Part shown: positions 24,712 to 38,099 of the stretch, piece by piece
Position numbering within the stretch: position 1 is the first letter of the stretch
Layout of the letters: each line of letters begins with the position of its first letter
NCBI GenBank assembly: GCA_037042915.1
Contig: CM073196.1
Coordinates: 1,860,001-1,924,000 of the forward strand
Source of the DNA: Auricularia sp. M13
Taxonomy: Eukaryota; Basidiomycota; Agaricomycetes; Auriculariales; Auriculariaceae
Direction of reading: 5' to 3'
Length of the DNA stretch: 64,000 nt
The notes under the pieces: generated by a model
Told to the model about the DNA's origin: nothing
The model's database searches: none
Seen by the model: the letters and a program-made list of their open reading frames with translations, nothing else
Made by a program: the position numbers and the translations under genes

Positions 24712-24719
24712 TATAAATA
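24712..24719 (+). promoter_or_regulatory. LTR TATA box
   Basis: TATAAATA in the LTR, present in each LTR copy; the likely core promoter of the element's transcript. Confidence 0.6.
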
Positions 24720-27700
24720 GGTAGCCCTGAACGGACTCGTACAATTCGAACTTCCCTTCCGCTCTTTGTGAGCCCGTGCATTTGCTCCCGAAGACGGACG
24801 AACACTTCACTTAGCTAAGTGAAGGGTCAGTAGTGACACCCTTCGCTACTCGTACGGCCGTTGACGTTGCTCGAGCAGGCTCTCGACATCGACACCCAGA
24901 ACCAGCGCTATCCGTATACGGCATTGCCGAAGCTTCACCGCAATCAATCCGGTCCGAGACACGATGAACTCCGACCCCGACCACGACCAGGCCGCCACGC
25001 TCTCGGCGGCCCTGCAGTCGACGCCCGATGACTCGCGCCAAGTCATCATGGCTACTATCGCCCGACTCGAGCACATGGTCGCCCAAGCCGATCAACGGGC
25101 GGCCCAGGCCGAATACACGGCCCAGCAGGCCATCTATCAGCAACAGCAGGCTGCGCCCGCGGCTACGCATACTCCGCGCGCCCCTGCTGCGCTCCGTCAC
25201 CCCATGCCCACGTTTAAGGGCGCCTACCTGGAGGACCCCTTCGCTTGGGTTTCCCTCCTCAACGATCACCTCGTCCTCAACAGCGTCCCGCAAGAGCTCT
25301 GGGCTGCCAACGCAGCCGTGCTTCTCGAAGATCTCGCGCGCGAGTGGTACCAGCAATGGCTCAAGTCTCTCGCACTTCAGCCCGGGCAGGTCGTCCCTTG
25401 GGGACAATTCTACGACGCGTTCCTTGAACGGTTCGCGTCGCCCACTCGCGCCGCAGACATTCGGAACCGGCTCAACCAGCTCAAGTACAAGGGCGACATG
25501 ACGGATTATATTCGTCGTTTCTCGCGCCTTGCCGGACAGCTCAGCGACGGCGAGATGACCTACGCCGACCGCCAGTTCTTCTTCTGCCAGGCGCTTCCCG
25601 TCGACGCGCACATCCAGATCCTGCGCTCGCGCCCGACCAACGTCGAGGCGCTCTACGACGCTGCCCGCGACTACGACCGCGTCCTGCGCACTGCTACTGG
25701 CAAAGGACCGCACGCCGTCACCCATTCCGCGCAGCGCGGCGGCGGCGGCAAGCACGCTTCTCGCTCCGCCACGCCCGCTGCTGCCGCGTCCGGCTCCTCG
25801 TTCGGTGACACGCCCATGGACCTCGACACGTTCCAGGTCCGCGGCGGTCGCCCCCAGCGCGCTCCAGCTCCGAACGCGCGCTCTGGCCCGCGCTGCTACA
25901 ACTGCTCGGACGTTGGGCACTTCTCGCGCGACTGCCCGCTCCCGCAGAAGCGCCGCTTCCCGCAGCACCCGCAGCAGCGCCGTGTCACGCCGCACCCGCG
26001 CGGCAACCACAAGTTCAACGCCCTCGACGTTCACGACGAGCCCAACCTCATTGAGCTCGCCGACGCTGCGCTCCCGTCCAGCATCCTCGACGACGTCTTC
26101 GAGGCCGCCGAGGAAACTGCTGCCATTCTCGCGTGCCACGACCTCGAGGTCTATTCCAGCTTTAACACGAAGACCACGCCTGAGTTCGAGCCCGACAACT
26201 TCTTCGTTTACGCCGGCAACGTTGGCTGCCAGCGCGCGGCGTGTGCCGACCCGCTTTCCATGAACAGCTACATCCGCCGCTCGACGACCGAGGCCATTCT
26301 TCGCGGCGACTGGGCCAACCACGGCATCTACACCGCCATTCCAGAGCGCCCCGCGCCTTTCGTTAGCCCAGCCGGCAACCCTATCCGCGAGCAGTTCACG
26401 TTCGACATCGCATTCTTCGATTCTGCGCGCTTCAACGTTACCGCGATGGTCATTGACGACACTGAGCTCCCCGACTCCTACGACATCCTGCTCGGTGTTT
26501 GGTTCTGGCGTGACCACGCCATGTCTCGCCTGAATGACTCTCGCGGCACGCTCAGCATCAGCGTCGCCAACGCCCGCCAGCATGACCCCGGCGCCTGCGG
26601 TACTCGTCACCGCTTCGAGGCCGTCCGCTTCCACAGCAAGACTCGCCCTATGTACTTCAAGGAAGTCGACTCGCGCCCGCCGTCGCCGAGTCCGCCGCCG
26701 CCTGACGCGCCTCCTCCGACTCTCGCCAGCTCCGCTGCTACTCGCGCGGCTTCAGAGGAGCCTCACGTTGAGGACGGCCACGACCGCCTCGACCTCGTCA
26801 TGCTCGCGGATGGCTCACTTATCCCCGTCAACGAGTTCACCGACTCTGACGACGACGACAACCTTCCCGACCTCGTCACGCCCACCGACTCGTCGGGCAT
26901 GTCCCCGCTCTATGCGCCGCTCTCGCCCGCTTACGACGCCGCCGATCCTATGGACGTCGACGACGACAACGCCAGCAGCGCGCCCGAGCCGCCGCGCACC
27001 AGCCGCAAGCGCACGTTCATTGACTTGACCGCCGACGATTCCGGCGACGACGACGGTCTGATCACGCAGACCGCCAAACGCTCGCGCGGCCCGCCTCGTC
27101 GCTACATCACCGACCCGCGCGTCCTCGACCTCTACGTCTCGCGCGACTCGGCTGCGCTGCCGCTGTACCCGATTGTTGCTAACCGCAACCACGAAGGCCG
27201 CGTGCTTCTTGACAACGGCGCCTCGGCCAACTTCATCACGCGCGCCTTCGTCGACACCGTCGGCGCTACTGCACACCCGCTCAAGGCAGCGCGCCAGATC
27301 TCTGGCGCCGGCGAACTGACCACTTGTGAAGCAGCTCACCTTTGGATCAACATCGCCGGCAACGTCGAACATGTTTACGCCTTTGTCATTGACATCGACC
27401 GCGAGTGGGACCTCGTCCTTGGCCGCCCCTGGCTCAAGGATCACATGGCCTACACTGACTGGTGCGATGACTCTGTCGTATTCACTGACGATGGCGTGCA
27501 GTATAAGCTGACTCCAACGAATATAGATTCGGCTCTCGAGGCAAGACGCTCCAGCGCGCGCGCATCTCTTCGCGCGCGCACTCGTGCCTTCCTCAAGACC
27601 TTCTCTCTTCGTTCTAAGTCGTCGCTCTCGACGACCACGCCTCCCAGTGACTCGGACATTGTTTCCCCTGACGCGGACACTCTGTGCCGCGCCCTCGCTC

Positions 27701-30700
27701 TCTTTCTCTTGAATCCCATGATGTACAACATGTTGACCGTACCGATGTACCCTGTACCGATAACGCCCCGTGTACCACTAGCCCTATGACTCCCGAACAA
27801 CCTGTAGCTTGCTCGCCTGTATCCCCAGATGTACCCAGTGCGATGGACACTAACCAACCTGTATCTAGTAACTCGAATGTACCTTCTGTTTCTTTGTACG
27901 ACGCCCAGCTTGATGAGCTGCCTCGAGGACGCCTGAGTTCCTTTGCTCATCGACTCAAGGAGAAGTGCAAGAAACAGTTCGCTCGTGTATTCCGCGACAG
28001 GGTACAATGGCCGAAGCCTAGGAAATGGGTCCACCGCATCGACACTGGTGACGCTCAGCCAATCCGTGCACGCGGCAAGCCTCTCACGCCGCTTGAACAC
28101 GACGCTGTTCGGAAGTTCATTGCCGACGGGCTTGAGGATGGTGTTATCGAGCCGTCTGAGTCTCCATGGTCGTCTCCCGTCCTTCCAGTTCGCAAAAAGG
28201 ACGGTGAATACCGCATCTGCATCGACTTCCGTCGACTCAACGAGGTGACAACCAAGAACTCTTACCCTCTTCCATTAATCCAAGAGTGTTATTTGCTCCT
28301 GCGCGGAGCGAAGCACTTCACTCTGCTCGACTTGAAGTCTGGTTACTGGCAGGTCCAAATCGCCGAAGAAGACCGCCAGAAGACTGCTTTTACTTGTCGA
28401 CAAGGGCACTACCAGTTCCGGGTAATGCCCTTCGGGCTCTGCAACGCACCCGCTACATTCCAGTCTATGATGAATGACATCTTCCGGGATTACCTGGATA
28501 AGTTTGTGATCATCTACTTGGATGACATTATTGTATTCTCACGTTCTATCGAGGAACATGAGGAGCATGTTCTCCTAGTCATGCAGCGACTTGCAGACCA
28601 CGACCTCGTCATTTCCGAGAAGAAATGCCGATTTGCCCAGGATTCTATTGAATATCTTGGACATATCGTCAACGGCGAAGGTGTGCGTACAAACCCGGAC
28701 AAGATAAATAACATATTGTCCTGGCCCGCACCTCAGAACATCACGCAAGTGCGAGGTTTCCTTAATCTTGCTGGTTATTACCGCCGCTTCGTCAACAATT
28801 TTGCACGCATTGCTGGTCCAATGTACAACCTTTTGCAAGGCTCCCCTAAGAAAGGAACTGCAATAATATGGACTCGCGAGTGCCAAGAGTCGTTTGACGC
28901 ACTCAAAGCCCGACTCACCTCAACTCCGCTTCTTAACCATGCCCTCGACCGCGCCATTTTTGTCATCGACACTGACGCGTCCGGAGACTGCCTCGGGGCT
29001 GTCCTTCAACAGCTCCCTCCTGATTTATTGGGGGGGAAGGAGCCCGCGAGCATTGATTTACGTACCTTCAAGTTCTTGGACAAGTCACTTCGTCCTATCG
29101 CATACGAGTCGCGCCGAATGACACCAACCGAGCAGCGTTACTCTGCCCAAGAACGGGAAATGCTCGCGGTCGTCTACGCTCTCCAGAAATGGCGCGGCTA
29201 TGTCGAAGAAAGACTTGGGCAAACGGCTGGCCCGCTTCGCGGACGACGTCGCCCACTTCAACCCGATCATTATCTACCGCCCTGGCCGCAACCAGTTGGC
29301 CGCAGACGCTCTCTCTCGCCGCCCTGGACATGAACCCATTCACGACGACCAAACCATCCAACCCCTCTTTGCGCACCCAATGGTCACCCGCCGTCAGAAC
29401 GCTCTAGCAGCTCAGAAAGCTGCTGAAGAAGCTGCGCTCGCTGAAGACAACGCAGCGACTGCTCATCCACCCAACGACGAGCCGGTACCACCTCATCCAA
29501 CCACTCCCGCGACCTGAGGGCTCTCGACCCACGTCTCCACGTCCACGGCCGCGCCCGCCGACCTGGCAGCCGCCAACACCTGCGCCTGCGCTGCCAGCAG
29601 TCACCAACACCCACGCCGCGCCAGCTCGCGCCGTGCCCGCGCGCCAGCCTGCCAAGGCCGACCTCTTCGCTACGCTGCGCAACTTCGTCGTGCTGCTGCG
29701 CGACGGAAAGCCGTTACCCACCAAGTCTCGCTATATCCTCATCGGAGGACTTCTTCATCGCGTTCTCGACGACCGAACCGTCCTCGTGCCCACTACACTC
29801 GCTGGCGCCGAGCTGATCGCCCGCAATGTGCACGAGGATCTCGGGCACTTCGCCGCCCCTTGCGTACTCAAGGCAGTCGGCGAGCGCGCCTGGTTCCCAC
29901 ACATGACCGAGATTGTCAACGACGTCGTGCAGCGCTGCGACAAATGCCAGTTCGCCCGGCGCGAACAAATGCCCTTGCAGCCGCTGCACCCCCTTCCGCG
30001 GCCTGACGCCTTCGACCGTTGGGCCCTCGACTTCATCGGGCCGCTCCCAAAGTCCAAGGCCGGCAACCGCTACATTTTGACCGGCATGGACCACGGCACT
30101 GACTGGACCCTCGCCCACGCGCTGCCTGCGCGATCCGCGGAAGCCGCAGTCGCAATGCTGCGCCATATCGTTACCACCCACGGCAAGCCTGCCGCGGTGC
30201 TAACTGACAACGGCGCCGAGTTCCTATCCGACTTATTCCAGCTATTCGTTCGACGGCTTGGTATCAAGCACCTCACGACCTCGCCGTATCATCCGCAAAC
30301 CAACGGCAGGCTCGAGAAATTCAATGACGTGCTCACGCAAATCATTACTCGCAAGGCCGCCCCGAACGGACAGGACCTTTGGGATGAGTATCTCCAAGAG
30401 GCCGTCTTCGCTCATCGCGCGCACGTTTCGCGCTCGCACGGCCGCTCTCCGTTCTTCCTCACATACGGCCGTTCTCCGCGTCTCTTCTCTGACTCAGTGT
30501 ATGACGATTTGCGTCGCGTACCTACAGATGAAGAGATTACTACAATACAGCGCCGTCGCATTGAGCACGTTAAGGATCTTGAACGATTCCGTCAAGAAGC
30601 CAACGCTACAGCGCTCAAGCGACTTGAAGATGAGGCTGCACGTCGCGACGACACCTATCGCGAGCGTGGCTTTGCCATCGGTGACATCGTTAAGCGCCTC

Positions 30701-31007
30701 GTTGGCCAGCGTCCGTCCAAGATACACCCTGTCTGGGACGGCCCGTTCATTATCCGCGATGTGACCGATAAGAACACGTACCAGCTGCAGACACGCAATG
30801 GTTATATTCTCCGTAACCTGTATAACGGCGAGAGATTAGCGAAATACGCTCCATCTAACCTCTCGCACGACATCTGGTACGGTACCGCTGATCTACAACG
30901 CCGTTCAGCAGCTGCTGCACTCAATGACAGCATTACTCAGCGTGCCGCTGCCCGCCGTCAACCCGATATCCCTGCATCTGCCGGAGCAGATGCTTGACGA
31001 GGGGGTG

Positions 31008-31222
31008 GTGTGGTATGATCAGTTGCAGGCCAAGGGACGGCCTGCTCCGGACGGATGCATCTGCCTCCGTCCTCCGTTACGGACGTCCGTCGAGTTACCT
31101 CGACGTCCGTAGAGCTACGGTGACACGCTCCACGATGACGGAGATGTCTCTCGGATTCCCTAGTATAGTAATGCCCTTCATGTATAAATAGGTAGCCCTG
31201 AACGGACTCGTACAATTCGAAC
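31008..31222 (+). repeat. Partial right LTR of copy 1
   Basis: The first 215 bp of the LTR, up to ATTCGAAC, apparently identical to the same part of the left LTR. It then abuts inverted gag sequence at 31223 with no visible shared bases at the joint. Confidence 0.85.
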
Positions 31223-31640
31223 AGGAGGGAAACCCAAGCGAAGGGGTCCTCCAGGTAGGCGCCCTTAAACGTGGGCATGGGGTGACGGAGCGCAGCAGGG
31301 GCGCGCGGAGTATGCGTAGCCGCGGGCGCAGCCTGCTGTTGCTGATAGATGGCCTGCTGGGCCGTGTATTCGGCCTGGGCCGCCCGTTGATCGGCTTGGG
31401 CGACCATGTGCTCGAGTCGGGCGATAGTAGCCATGATGACTTGGCGCGAGTCATCGGCGTCGACTGCAGGGCCGCCGAGAGCGTGGCGGCCTGGTCGTGG
31501 TCGGGGTCGGAGTTCATCGTGTCTCGGACCGGATTGATTGCGGTGAAGCTTCGGCAATGCCGTATACGGATAGCGCTGGTTCTGGGTGTCGATGTCGAGA
31601 GCCTGCTCGAGCAACGTCAACGGCCGTACGAGTAGCGAAG
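31223..31640 (-). mobile_element. Inverted leader plus gag-start fragment of the same Ty3/gypsy family
   Basis: Reads on the minus strand as element leader and the first roughly 295 bp of gag (gag start at 31517). It continues without a break into the inner LTR of copy 2, so that LTR is shared by copy 2 and this fragment, as in a tandem array. At 31222/31223 the fragment meets the cut right LTR of copy 1. It is a fossil fragment, nearly identical to the matching part of both copies. Confidence 0.85.
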
Positions 31641-31944
31641 GGTGTCACTACTGACCCTTCACTTAGCTAAGTGAAGTGTTCGTCCGTCTTCGGGAGCAAA
31701 TGCACGGGCTCACAAAGAGCGGAAGGGAAGTTCGAATTGTACGAGTCCGTTCAGGGCTACCTATTTATACATGAAGGGCATTACTATACTAGGGAATCCG
31801 AGAGACATCTCCGTCATCGTGGAGCGTGTCACCGTAGCTCTACGGACGTCGAGGTAACTCGACGGACGTCCGTAACGGAGGACGGAGGCAGATGCATCCG
31901 TCCGGAGCAGGCCGTCCCTTGGCCTGCAACTGATCATACCACAC
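31640..31944 (-). repeat. Inner LTR of copy 2 (3' LTR, shared with the adjoining leader fragment)
   Basis: Complete LTR in reverse orientation, ending CATACCACAC at 31944. It is followed rightwards by the purine-rich tract of copy 2 and leftwards by a second leader and gag start. Confidence 0.8.
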
Positions 31945-34900
31945 CACCCCCTCGTCAAGCATCTGCTCCGGCAGATGCAGGGATATCGGGTTGACGGCGG
32001 GCAGCGGCACGCTGAGTAATGCTGTCATTGAGTGCAGCAGCTGCTGAACGGCGTTGTAGATCAGCGGTACCGTACCAGATGTCGTGCGAGAGGTTAGATG
32101 GAGCGTATTTCGCTAATCTCTCGCCGTTATACAGGTTACGGAGAATATAACCATTGCGTGTCTGCAGCTGGTACGTGTTCTTATCGGTCACATCGCGGAT
32201 AATGAACGGGCCGTCCCAGACAGGGTGTATCTTGGACGGACGCTGGCCAACGAGGCGCTTAACGATGTCACCGATGGCAAAGCCACGCTCCGATAGGTGT
32301 CGTCGCGACGTGCAGCCTCATCTTCAAGTCGCTTGAGCGCTGTAGCGTTGGCTTCTTGACGGAATCGTTCAAGATCCTTAACGTGCTCAATGCGACGGCG
32401 CTGTATTGTAGTAATCTCTTCATCTGTAGGTACGCGACGCAAATCGTCATACACTGAGTCAGAGAAGAGACGCGGAGAACGGCCGTATGTGAGGAAGAAC
32501 GGAGAGCGGCCGTGCGAGCGCGAAACGTGCGCGCGATGAGCGAAGACGGCCTCTTGGAGATACTCATCCCAAAGGTCCTGTCCGTTCGGGGCGGCCTTGC
32601 GAGTAATGATTTGCGTGAGCACGTCATTGAATTTCTCGAGCCTGCCGTTGGTTTGCGGATGATACGGCGAGGTCGTGAGGTGCTTGATACCAAGCCGTCG
32701 AACGAATAGCTGGAATAAGTCGGATAGGAACTCGGCGCCGTTGTCAGTTAGCACCGCGGCAGGCTTGCCGTGGGTGGTAACGATATGGCGAGCATTGCGC
32801 GCTTCCCGCGGATCGCGCAGGCAGCGCGTGGGCGAGGGTCCAGTCAGTGCCGTGGTCCATGCCGGTCAAAATGTAGCGGTTGCCGGCCTTGGACTTTGGG
32901 AGCGGCCCGATGAAGTCGAGGGCCCAACGGTGGCGTCAGGCCGCGGAAGGGGTGCAGCGGCTGCAAGGGCATTTGTTCGCGCCGGGCGAACTGGCATTTG
33001 TCGCAGCGCTGCACGACGTCGTTGACAATCTCGGTCATGTGTGGGAACCAGGCGCGCTCGCCGACTGCCTTGAGTACGCAAGGGGCGGCGAAGTGCCCGA
33101 GATCCTCGTGCACATTGCGGGCGATCAGCTCGGCGCCAGCGAGTGTAGTGGGCACGAGGACGGTTCGGTCGTCGAGAACGCGATGAAGAAGTCCTCCGAT
33201 GAGGATATAGCGAGACTTGGTGGGTAACGGCTTTCCGTCGCGCAGCAGCACGACGAAGTTGCGCAGCGTAGCGAAGAGGTCGGCCTTGGCAGGCTGGCGC
33301 GCGGGCACGGCGCGAGCTGGCGCGGCGTGGGTGTTGGTGACTGCTGGCAGCGCAGGCGCAGGTGTTGGCGGCTGCCAGGTCGGCGGGCGCGGCCGTGGAC
33401 GTGGAGACGTGGGTCGAGAGCCCTCAGGTCGCGGAGTGGTTGGATGAGGTGGTACCGGCTCGTCGTTGGGTGGATGAGCAGTCGCTGCGTTGTCTTCAGC
33501 GAGCGCAGCTTCTTCAGCAGCTTTCTGAGCTGCTAGAGCGTTCTGACGGCGGGTGACCATTGGGTGCGCAAAGAGGGGTTGGATGGTTTGGTCGTCGTGA
33601 ATGGGTTCATGTCCAGGGCGGCGAGAGAGAGCGTCTGCGGCCAACTGGTTGCGGCCAGGGCGGTAGATAATGATCGGGTTGAAGTGGGCGACGTCGTCCG
33701 CGAAGCGGGCCAGCCGTTTGCCCAAGTCTTTCTTCGACATAGCCGCGCCATTTCTGGAGAGCGTAGACGATCGCGAGCATTTCCCGTTCTTGGGCAGAGT
33801 AACGCTGCTCGGTTGGTGTCATTCGGCGCGACTCGTATGCGATAGGACGAAGTGACTTGTCCAAGAACTTGAAGGTACGTAAATCAATGCTCGCGGGCTC
33901 CTTCCCCCCCAATAAATCAGGAGGGAGCTGTTGAAGGACAGCCCCGAGGCAGTCTCCGGACGCGTCAGTGTCGATGACAAAAATGGCGCGGTCGAGGGCA
34001 TGGTTAAGAAGCGGAGTTGAGGTGAGTCGGGCTTTGAGTGCGTCAAACGACTCTTGGCACTCGCGAGTCCATATTATTGCAGTTCCTTTCTTAGGGGAGC
34101 CTTGCAAAAGGTTGTACATTGGACCAGCAATGCGTGCAAAATTGTTGACGGCGGCGGTAATAACCAGCAAGATTAAGGAAACCTCGCACTTGCGTGATGT
34201 TCTGAGGTGCGGGCCAGGACAATATGTTATTTATCTTGTCCGGGTTTGTACGCACACCTTCGCCGTTGACGATATGTCCAAGATATTCAATAGAATCCTG
34301 GGCAAATCGGCATTTCTTCTCGGAAATGACGAGGTCGTGGTCTGCAAGTCGCTGCATGACTAGGAGAACATGCTCCTCATGTTCCTCGATAGAACGTGAG
34401 AATACAATAATGTCATCCAAGTAGATGATCACAAACTTATCCAGGTAATCCCGGAAGATGTCATTCATCATAGACTGGAATGTAGCGGGTGCGTTGCAGA
34501 GCCCGAAGGGCATTACCCGGAACTGGTAGTGCCCTTGTCGACAAGTAAAAGCAGTCTTCTGGCGGTCTTCTTCGGCGATTTGGACCTGCCAGTAACCAGA
34601 CTTCAAGTCGAGCAGAGTGAAGTGCTTCGCTCCGCGCAGGAGCAAATAACACTCTTGGATTAATGGAAGAGGGTAAGAGTTCTTGGTTGTCACCTCGTTG
34701 AGTCGACGGAAGTCGATGCAGATGCGGTATTCACCGTCCTTTTGCGAACTGGAAGGACGGGAGACGACCATGGAGACTCAGACGGCTCGATAACACCATC
34801 CTCAAGCCCGTCGGCAATGAACTTCCGAACAGCGTCGTGTTCAAGCGGCGTGAGAGGCTTGCCGCGTGCACGGATTGGCTGAGCGTCACCAGTGTCGATG

Positions 34901-37900
34901 CGGTGGACCCATTTCCTAGGCTTCGGCCATTGTACCCTGTCGCGGAATACACGAGCGAACTGTTTCTTGCACTTCTCCTTGAGTCGATGAGCAAAGGAAC
35001 TCAGGCGTCCTCGAGGCAGCTCATCAAGCTGGGCGTCGTACAAAGAAACAGAAGGTACATTCGAGTTACTAGATACAGGTTGGTTAGTGTCCATCGCACT
35101 GGGTACATCTGGGGATACAGGCGAGCAAGCTACAGGTTGTTCGGGAGTCATAGGGCTAGTGGTACACGGGGCGTTATCGGTACAGGGTACATCGGTACGG
35201 TCAACATGTTGTACATCATGGGATTCAAGAGAAAGAGAGGCGAGGGCGCGGCACAGAGTGTCCGCGTCAGGGGAAACAATGTCCGAGTCACTGGGAGGCG
35301 TGGTCGTCGAGAGCGACGACTTAGAACGAAGAGAGAAGGTCTTGAGGAAGGCACGAGTGCGCGCGCGAATAGATGCGCGCGCTGCGGAGCGTCTTGCCTC
35401 GAGAGCCGAATCTATATTCGTTGGAGTCAGCTTATACTGCACGCCATCGTCAGTGAATACGACAGAGTCATCGCACCAGTCAGTGTAGGCCATGTGATCC
35501 TTGAGCCAGGGGCGGCCAAGGACGAGGTCCCACTCGCGGTCGATGTCAATGACAAAGGCGTAAACATGTTCGACGTTGCCGGCGATGTTGATCCAAAGGT
35601 GAGCTGCTTCACAAGTGGTCAGTTCGCCGGCGCCAGAGATCTGGCGCGCTGCCTTGAGCGGGTGCGCAGTAGCGCCGACGGTGTCGACGAAGGCGCGCGT
35701 GATGAAGTTGGCCGAGGCGCCGTTGTCAAGAAGCACGCGGCCTTCGTGGTTGCGGTTAGCAACAATCGGGTACAGCGGCAGCGCAGCCGAGTCGCGCGAG
35801 ACGTAGAGGTCGAGGACGCGCGGGTCGGTGATGTAGCGACGAGGCGGGCCGCGCGAGCGTTTGGCGGTCTGCGTGATCAGACCGTCGTCGTCGTCGGAAT
35901 CGTCGGCGGTCAAGTCAATGAACGTGCGCTTGCGGCTGGTGCGCGGCGGCTCGGGCGCGCTGCTGGCGTTGTCGTCGTCGACGTCCATAGGATCGGCGGC
36001 GTCGTAAGCGGGCGAGAGCGGCGCATAGAGCGGGGACATGCCCGACCAGTCGGTGGGCGTGACGAGGTCGGGAAGGTTGTCGTCGTCGCCAGAGTCGGTG
36101 AACTCGTTGGACGGGGATAAGTGAGCCATCCGCGAGCATGACGAGGTCGAGGCGGTCGTGGCCGTCCTCAACGTGAGGCTCCTCTGAAGCCGCGCGAGTA
36201 GCAGCGGAGCTGGCGAGAGTCGGAGGAGGCGCGTCAGGCGGCGGCGGACTCGGCGACGGCGGGCGCGAGTCGACTTCCTTGAAGTACATAGGGCGAGTCT
36301 TGCTGTGGAAGCGGACGGCCTCGAAGCGGTGACGAGTACCGCAGGCGCCGGGGTCATGCTGGCGGGCGTTGGCGACGCTGATGCTGAGCGTGCCGCGAGA
36401 GTCATTCAGGCGAGACATGGCGTGGTCACGCCAGAACCAAACACCGAGCAGGATGTCGTAGGAGTCGGGGAGCTCAGTGTCGTCAATGACCATCGCGGTA
36501 ACGTTGAAGCGCGCAGAATCGAAGAATGCGATGTCGAACGTGAACTGCTCGCGGATAGGGTTGCCGGCTGGGCTAACGAAAGGCGCGGGGCGCTCTGGAA
36601 TGGCGGTGTAGATGCCGTGGTTGGCCCAGTCGCCGCGAAGAATGGCCTCGGTCGTCGAGCGGCGGATGTAGCTGTTCATGGAAAGCGGGTCGAAGTACAC
36701 GTCGCGCGCGCGCTGGCAGCCAACGTTGCCGGCGTAAACGAAGAAGTTGTCGGGCTCGAACTCAGGCGTGGTCTTCGTGTTAAAGCTGGAATAGACCTCG
36801 AGGTCGTGGCACGCGAGAATGGCAGCAGTTTCCTCGGCGGCCTCGAAGACGTCGTCGAGGATGCTGGACGGGAGCGCAGCGTCGGCGAGCTCAATGAGGT
36901 TGGGCTCGTCGTGAACGTCGAGGGCGTTGAACTTGTGGTTGCCGCGCGGGTGCGGCGTGACACGGCGCTGCTGCGGGTGCTGCGGGAAGCGGCGCTTCTG
37001 CGGGAGCGGGCAGTCGCGCGAGAAGTGCCCAACGTCCGAGCAGTTGTAGCAGCGCGGGCCAGAGCGCGCGTTCGGAGCTGGAGCGCTGGGGGCGACCGCC
37101 GCGGACCTGGAACGTGTCGAGGTCCATGGGCGTGTCACCGAACGAGGAGCCGGACGCGGCAGCAGCGGGCGTGGCGGAGCGAGAAGCGTGCTTGCCGCCG
37201 CCGCCGCGCTGCGCGGAATGGGTGACGGCGTGCGGTCCTTTGCCAGTAGCAGTGCGCAGGACGCGGTCGTAGTCGCGGGCAGCGTCGTAGAGCGCCTCGA
37301 CGTTGGTCGGCGCGAGCGCAGGATCTGGATGTGCGCGTCGACGGGAAGCGCCTGGCAGAAGAAGAACTGGCGGTCGGCGTAGGTCATCTCGCCGTCGCTG
37401 AGCTGTCCGGCAAGGCGCGAGAAACGACGAATATAATCCGTCATGTCGCCCTTGTACTTGAGCTGGTTGAGCCGGTTCCGAATGTCTGCGGCGCGAGTGG
37501 GCGACGCGAACCGTTCAAGGAACGCGTCGTAGAATTGTCCCCAAGGGACGACCTGCCCGGGCTGAAGTGCGAGAGACTTGAGCCATTGCTGGTACCACTC
37601 GCGCGCGAGATCTTCGAGAAGCACGGCTGCGTTGGCAGCCCAGAGCTCTTGCGGGACGCTGTTGAGGACGAGGTGATCGTTGAGGAGGGAAACCCAAGCG
37701 AAGGGGTCCTCCAGGTAGGCGCCCTTAAACGTGGGCATGGGGTGACGGAGCGCAGCAGGGGCGCGCGGAGTATGCGTAGCCGCGGGCGCAGCCTGCTGTT
37801 GCTGATAGATGGCCTGCTGGGCCGTGTATTCGGCCTGGGCCGCCCGTTGATCGGCTTGGGCGACCATGTGCTCGAGTCGGGCGATAGTAGCCATGATGAC

Positions 37901-38099
37901 TTGGCGCGAGTCATCGGGCGCCGACTGCAGGGCCGCCGAGAGCGTGGCGGCCTGGTCGTGGTCGGGGTCGGAGTTCATCGTGTCTCGGACCGGATTGATT
38001 GCGGTGAAGCTTCGGCAATGCCGTATACGGATAGCGCTGGTTCTGGGTGTCGATGTCGAGAGCCTGCTCGAGCAACGTCAACGGCCGTACGAGTAGCGA

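Larger units (their letters stand above)
24537..24840 (+). repeat. LTR of copy 1 (left, complete; 3' border uncertain)
   Basis: Starts GTGTGGTATGATC and contains a TATA box at 24712-24719. The U5 end cannot be placed exactly, because no LTR copy in this window ends against unrelated flanking DNA. A border between about 24790 and 24840 is likely, near a short palindromic stretch at about 24811-24826. LTR plus leader up to gag is 427 bp, the same length as in the leader fragment beside the inner LTR of copy 2. Confidence 0.7.
24537..31222 (+). mobile_element. Ty3/gypsy retroelement copy 1 (forward), fossil, nearly whole
   Basis: Forward copy with a complete left LTR, leader, gag-pol interior and only the first 215 bp of the right LTR. 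Parts by position: LTR from 24537; gag from 24964 with a capsid-like region (about 25210-25640) and a CCHC zinc knuckle (about 25890-25935); aspartic protease region (about 27180-27440); reverse transcriptase (about 28190-28720, catalytic Asp pair near 28520); RNase H (about 28960-29290); integrase zinc-binding part (about 29830-29960), catalytic core (about 30000-30340) and a GPF/Y-type tail near 30735. A purine-rich tract (GAGGGGGTG) sits just before the right LTR at 31008. No chromodomain is seen. The coding region is broken in about three places, so it is a fossil, but its LTR sequence looks identical to the others here, which suggests recent insertion. Confidence 0.9.

Noticed and set aside
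24811-26634. Long open frame on the minus strand opposite gag of copy 1
   Set aside because: Shadow of a GC-rich gag in codon-biased DNA: low-complexity Arg/Val/Glu content and no domain. The same shadow appears opposite copy 2 (36305-37225).
34837-36120. Long open frame on the plus strand opposite protease and gag of copy 2
   Set aside because: Mirror of the element's own coding strand; no independent motif.
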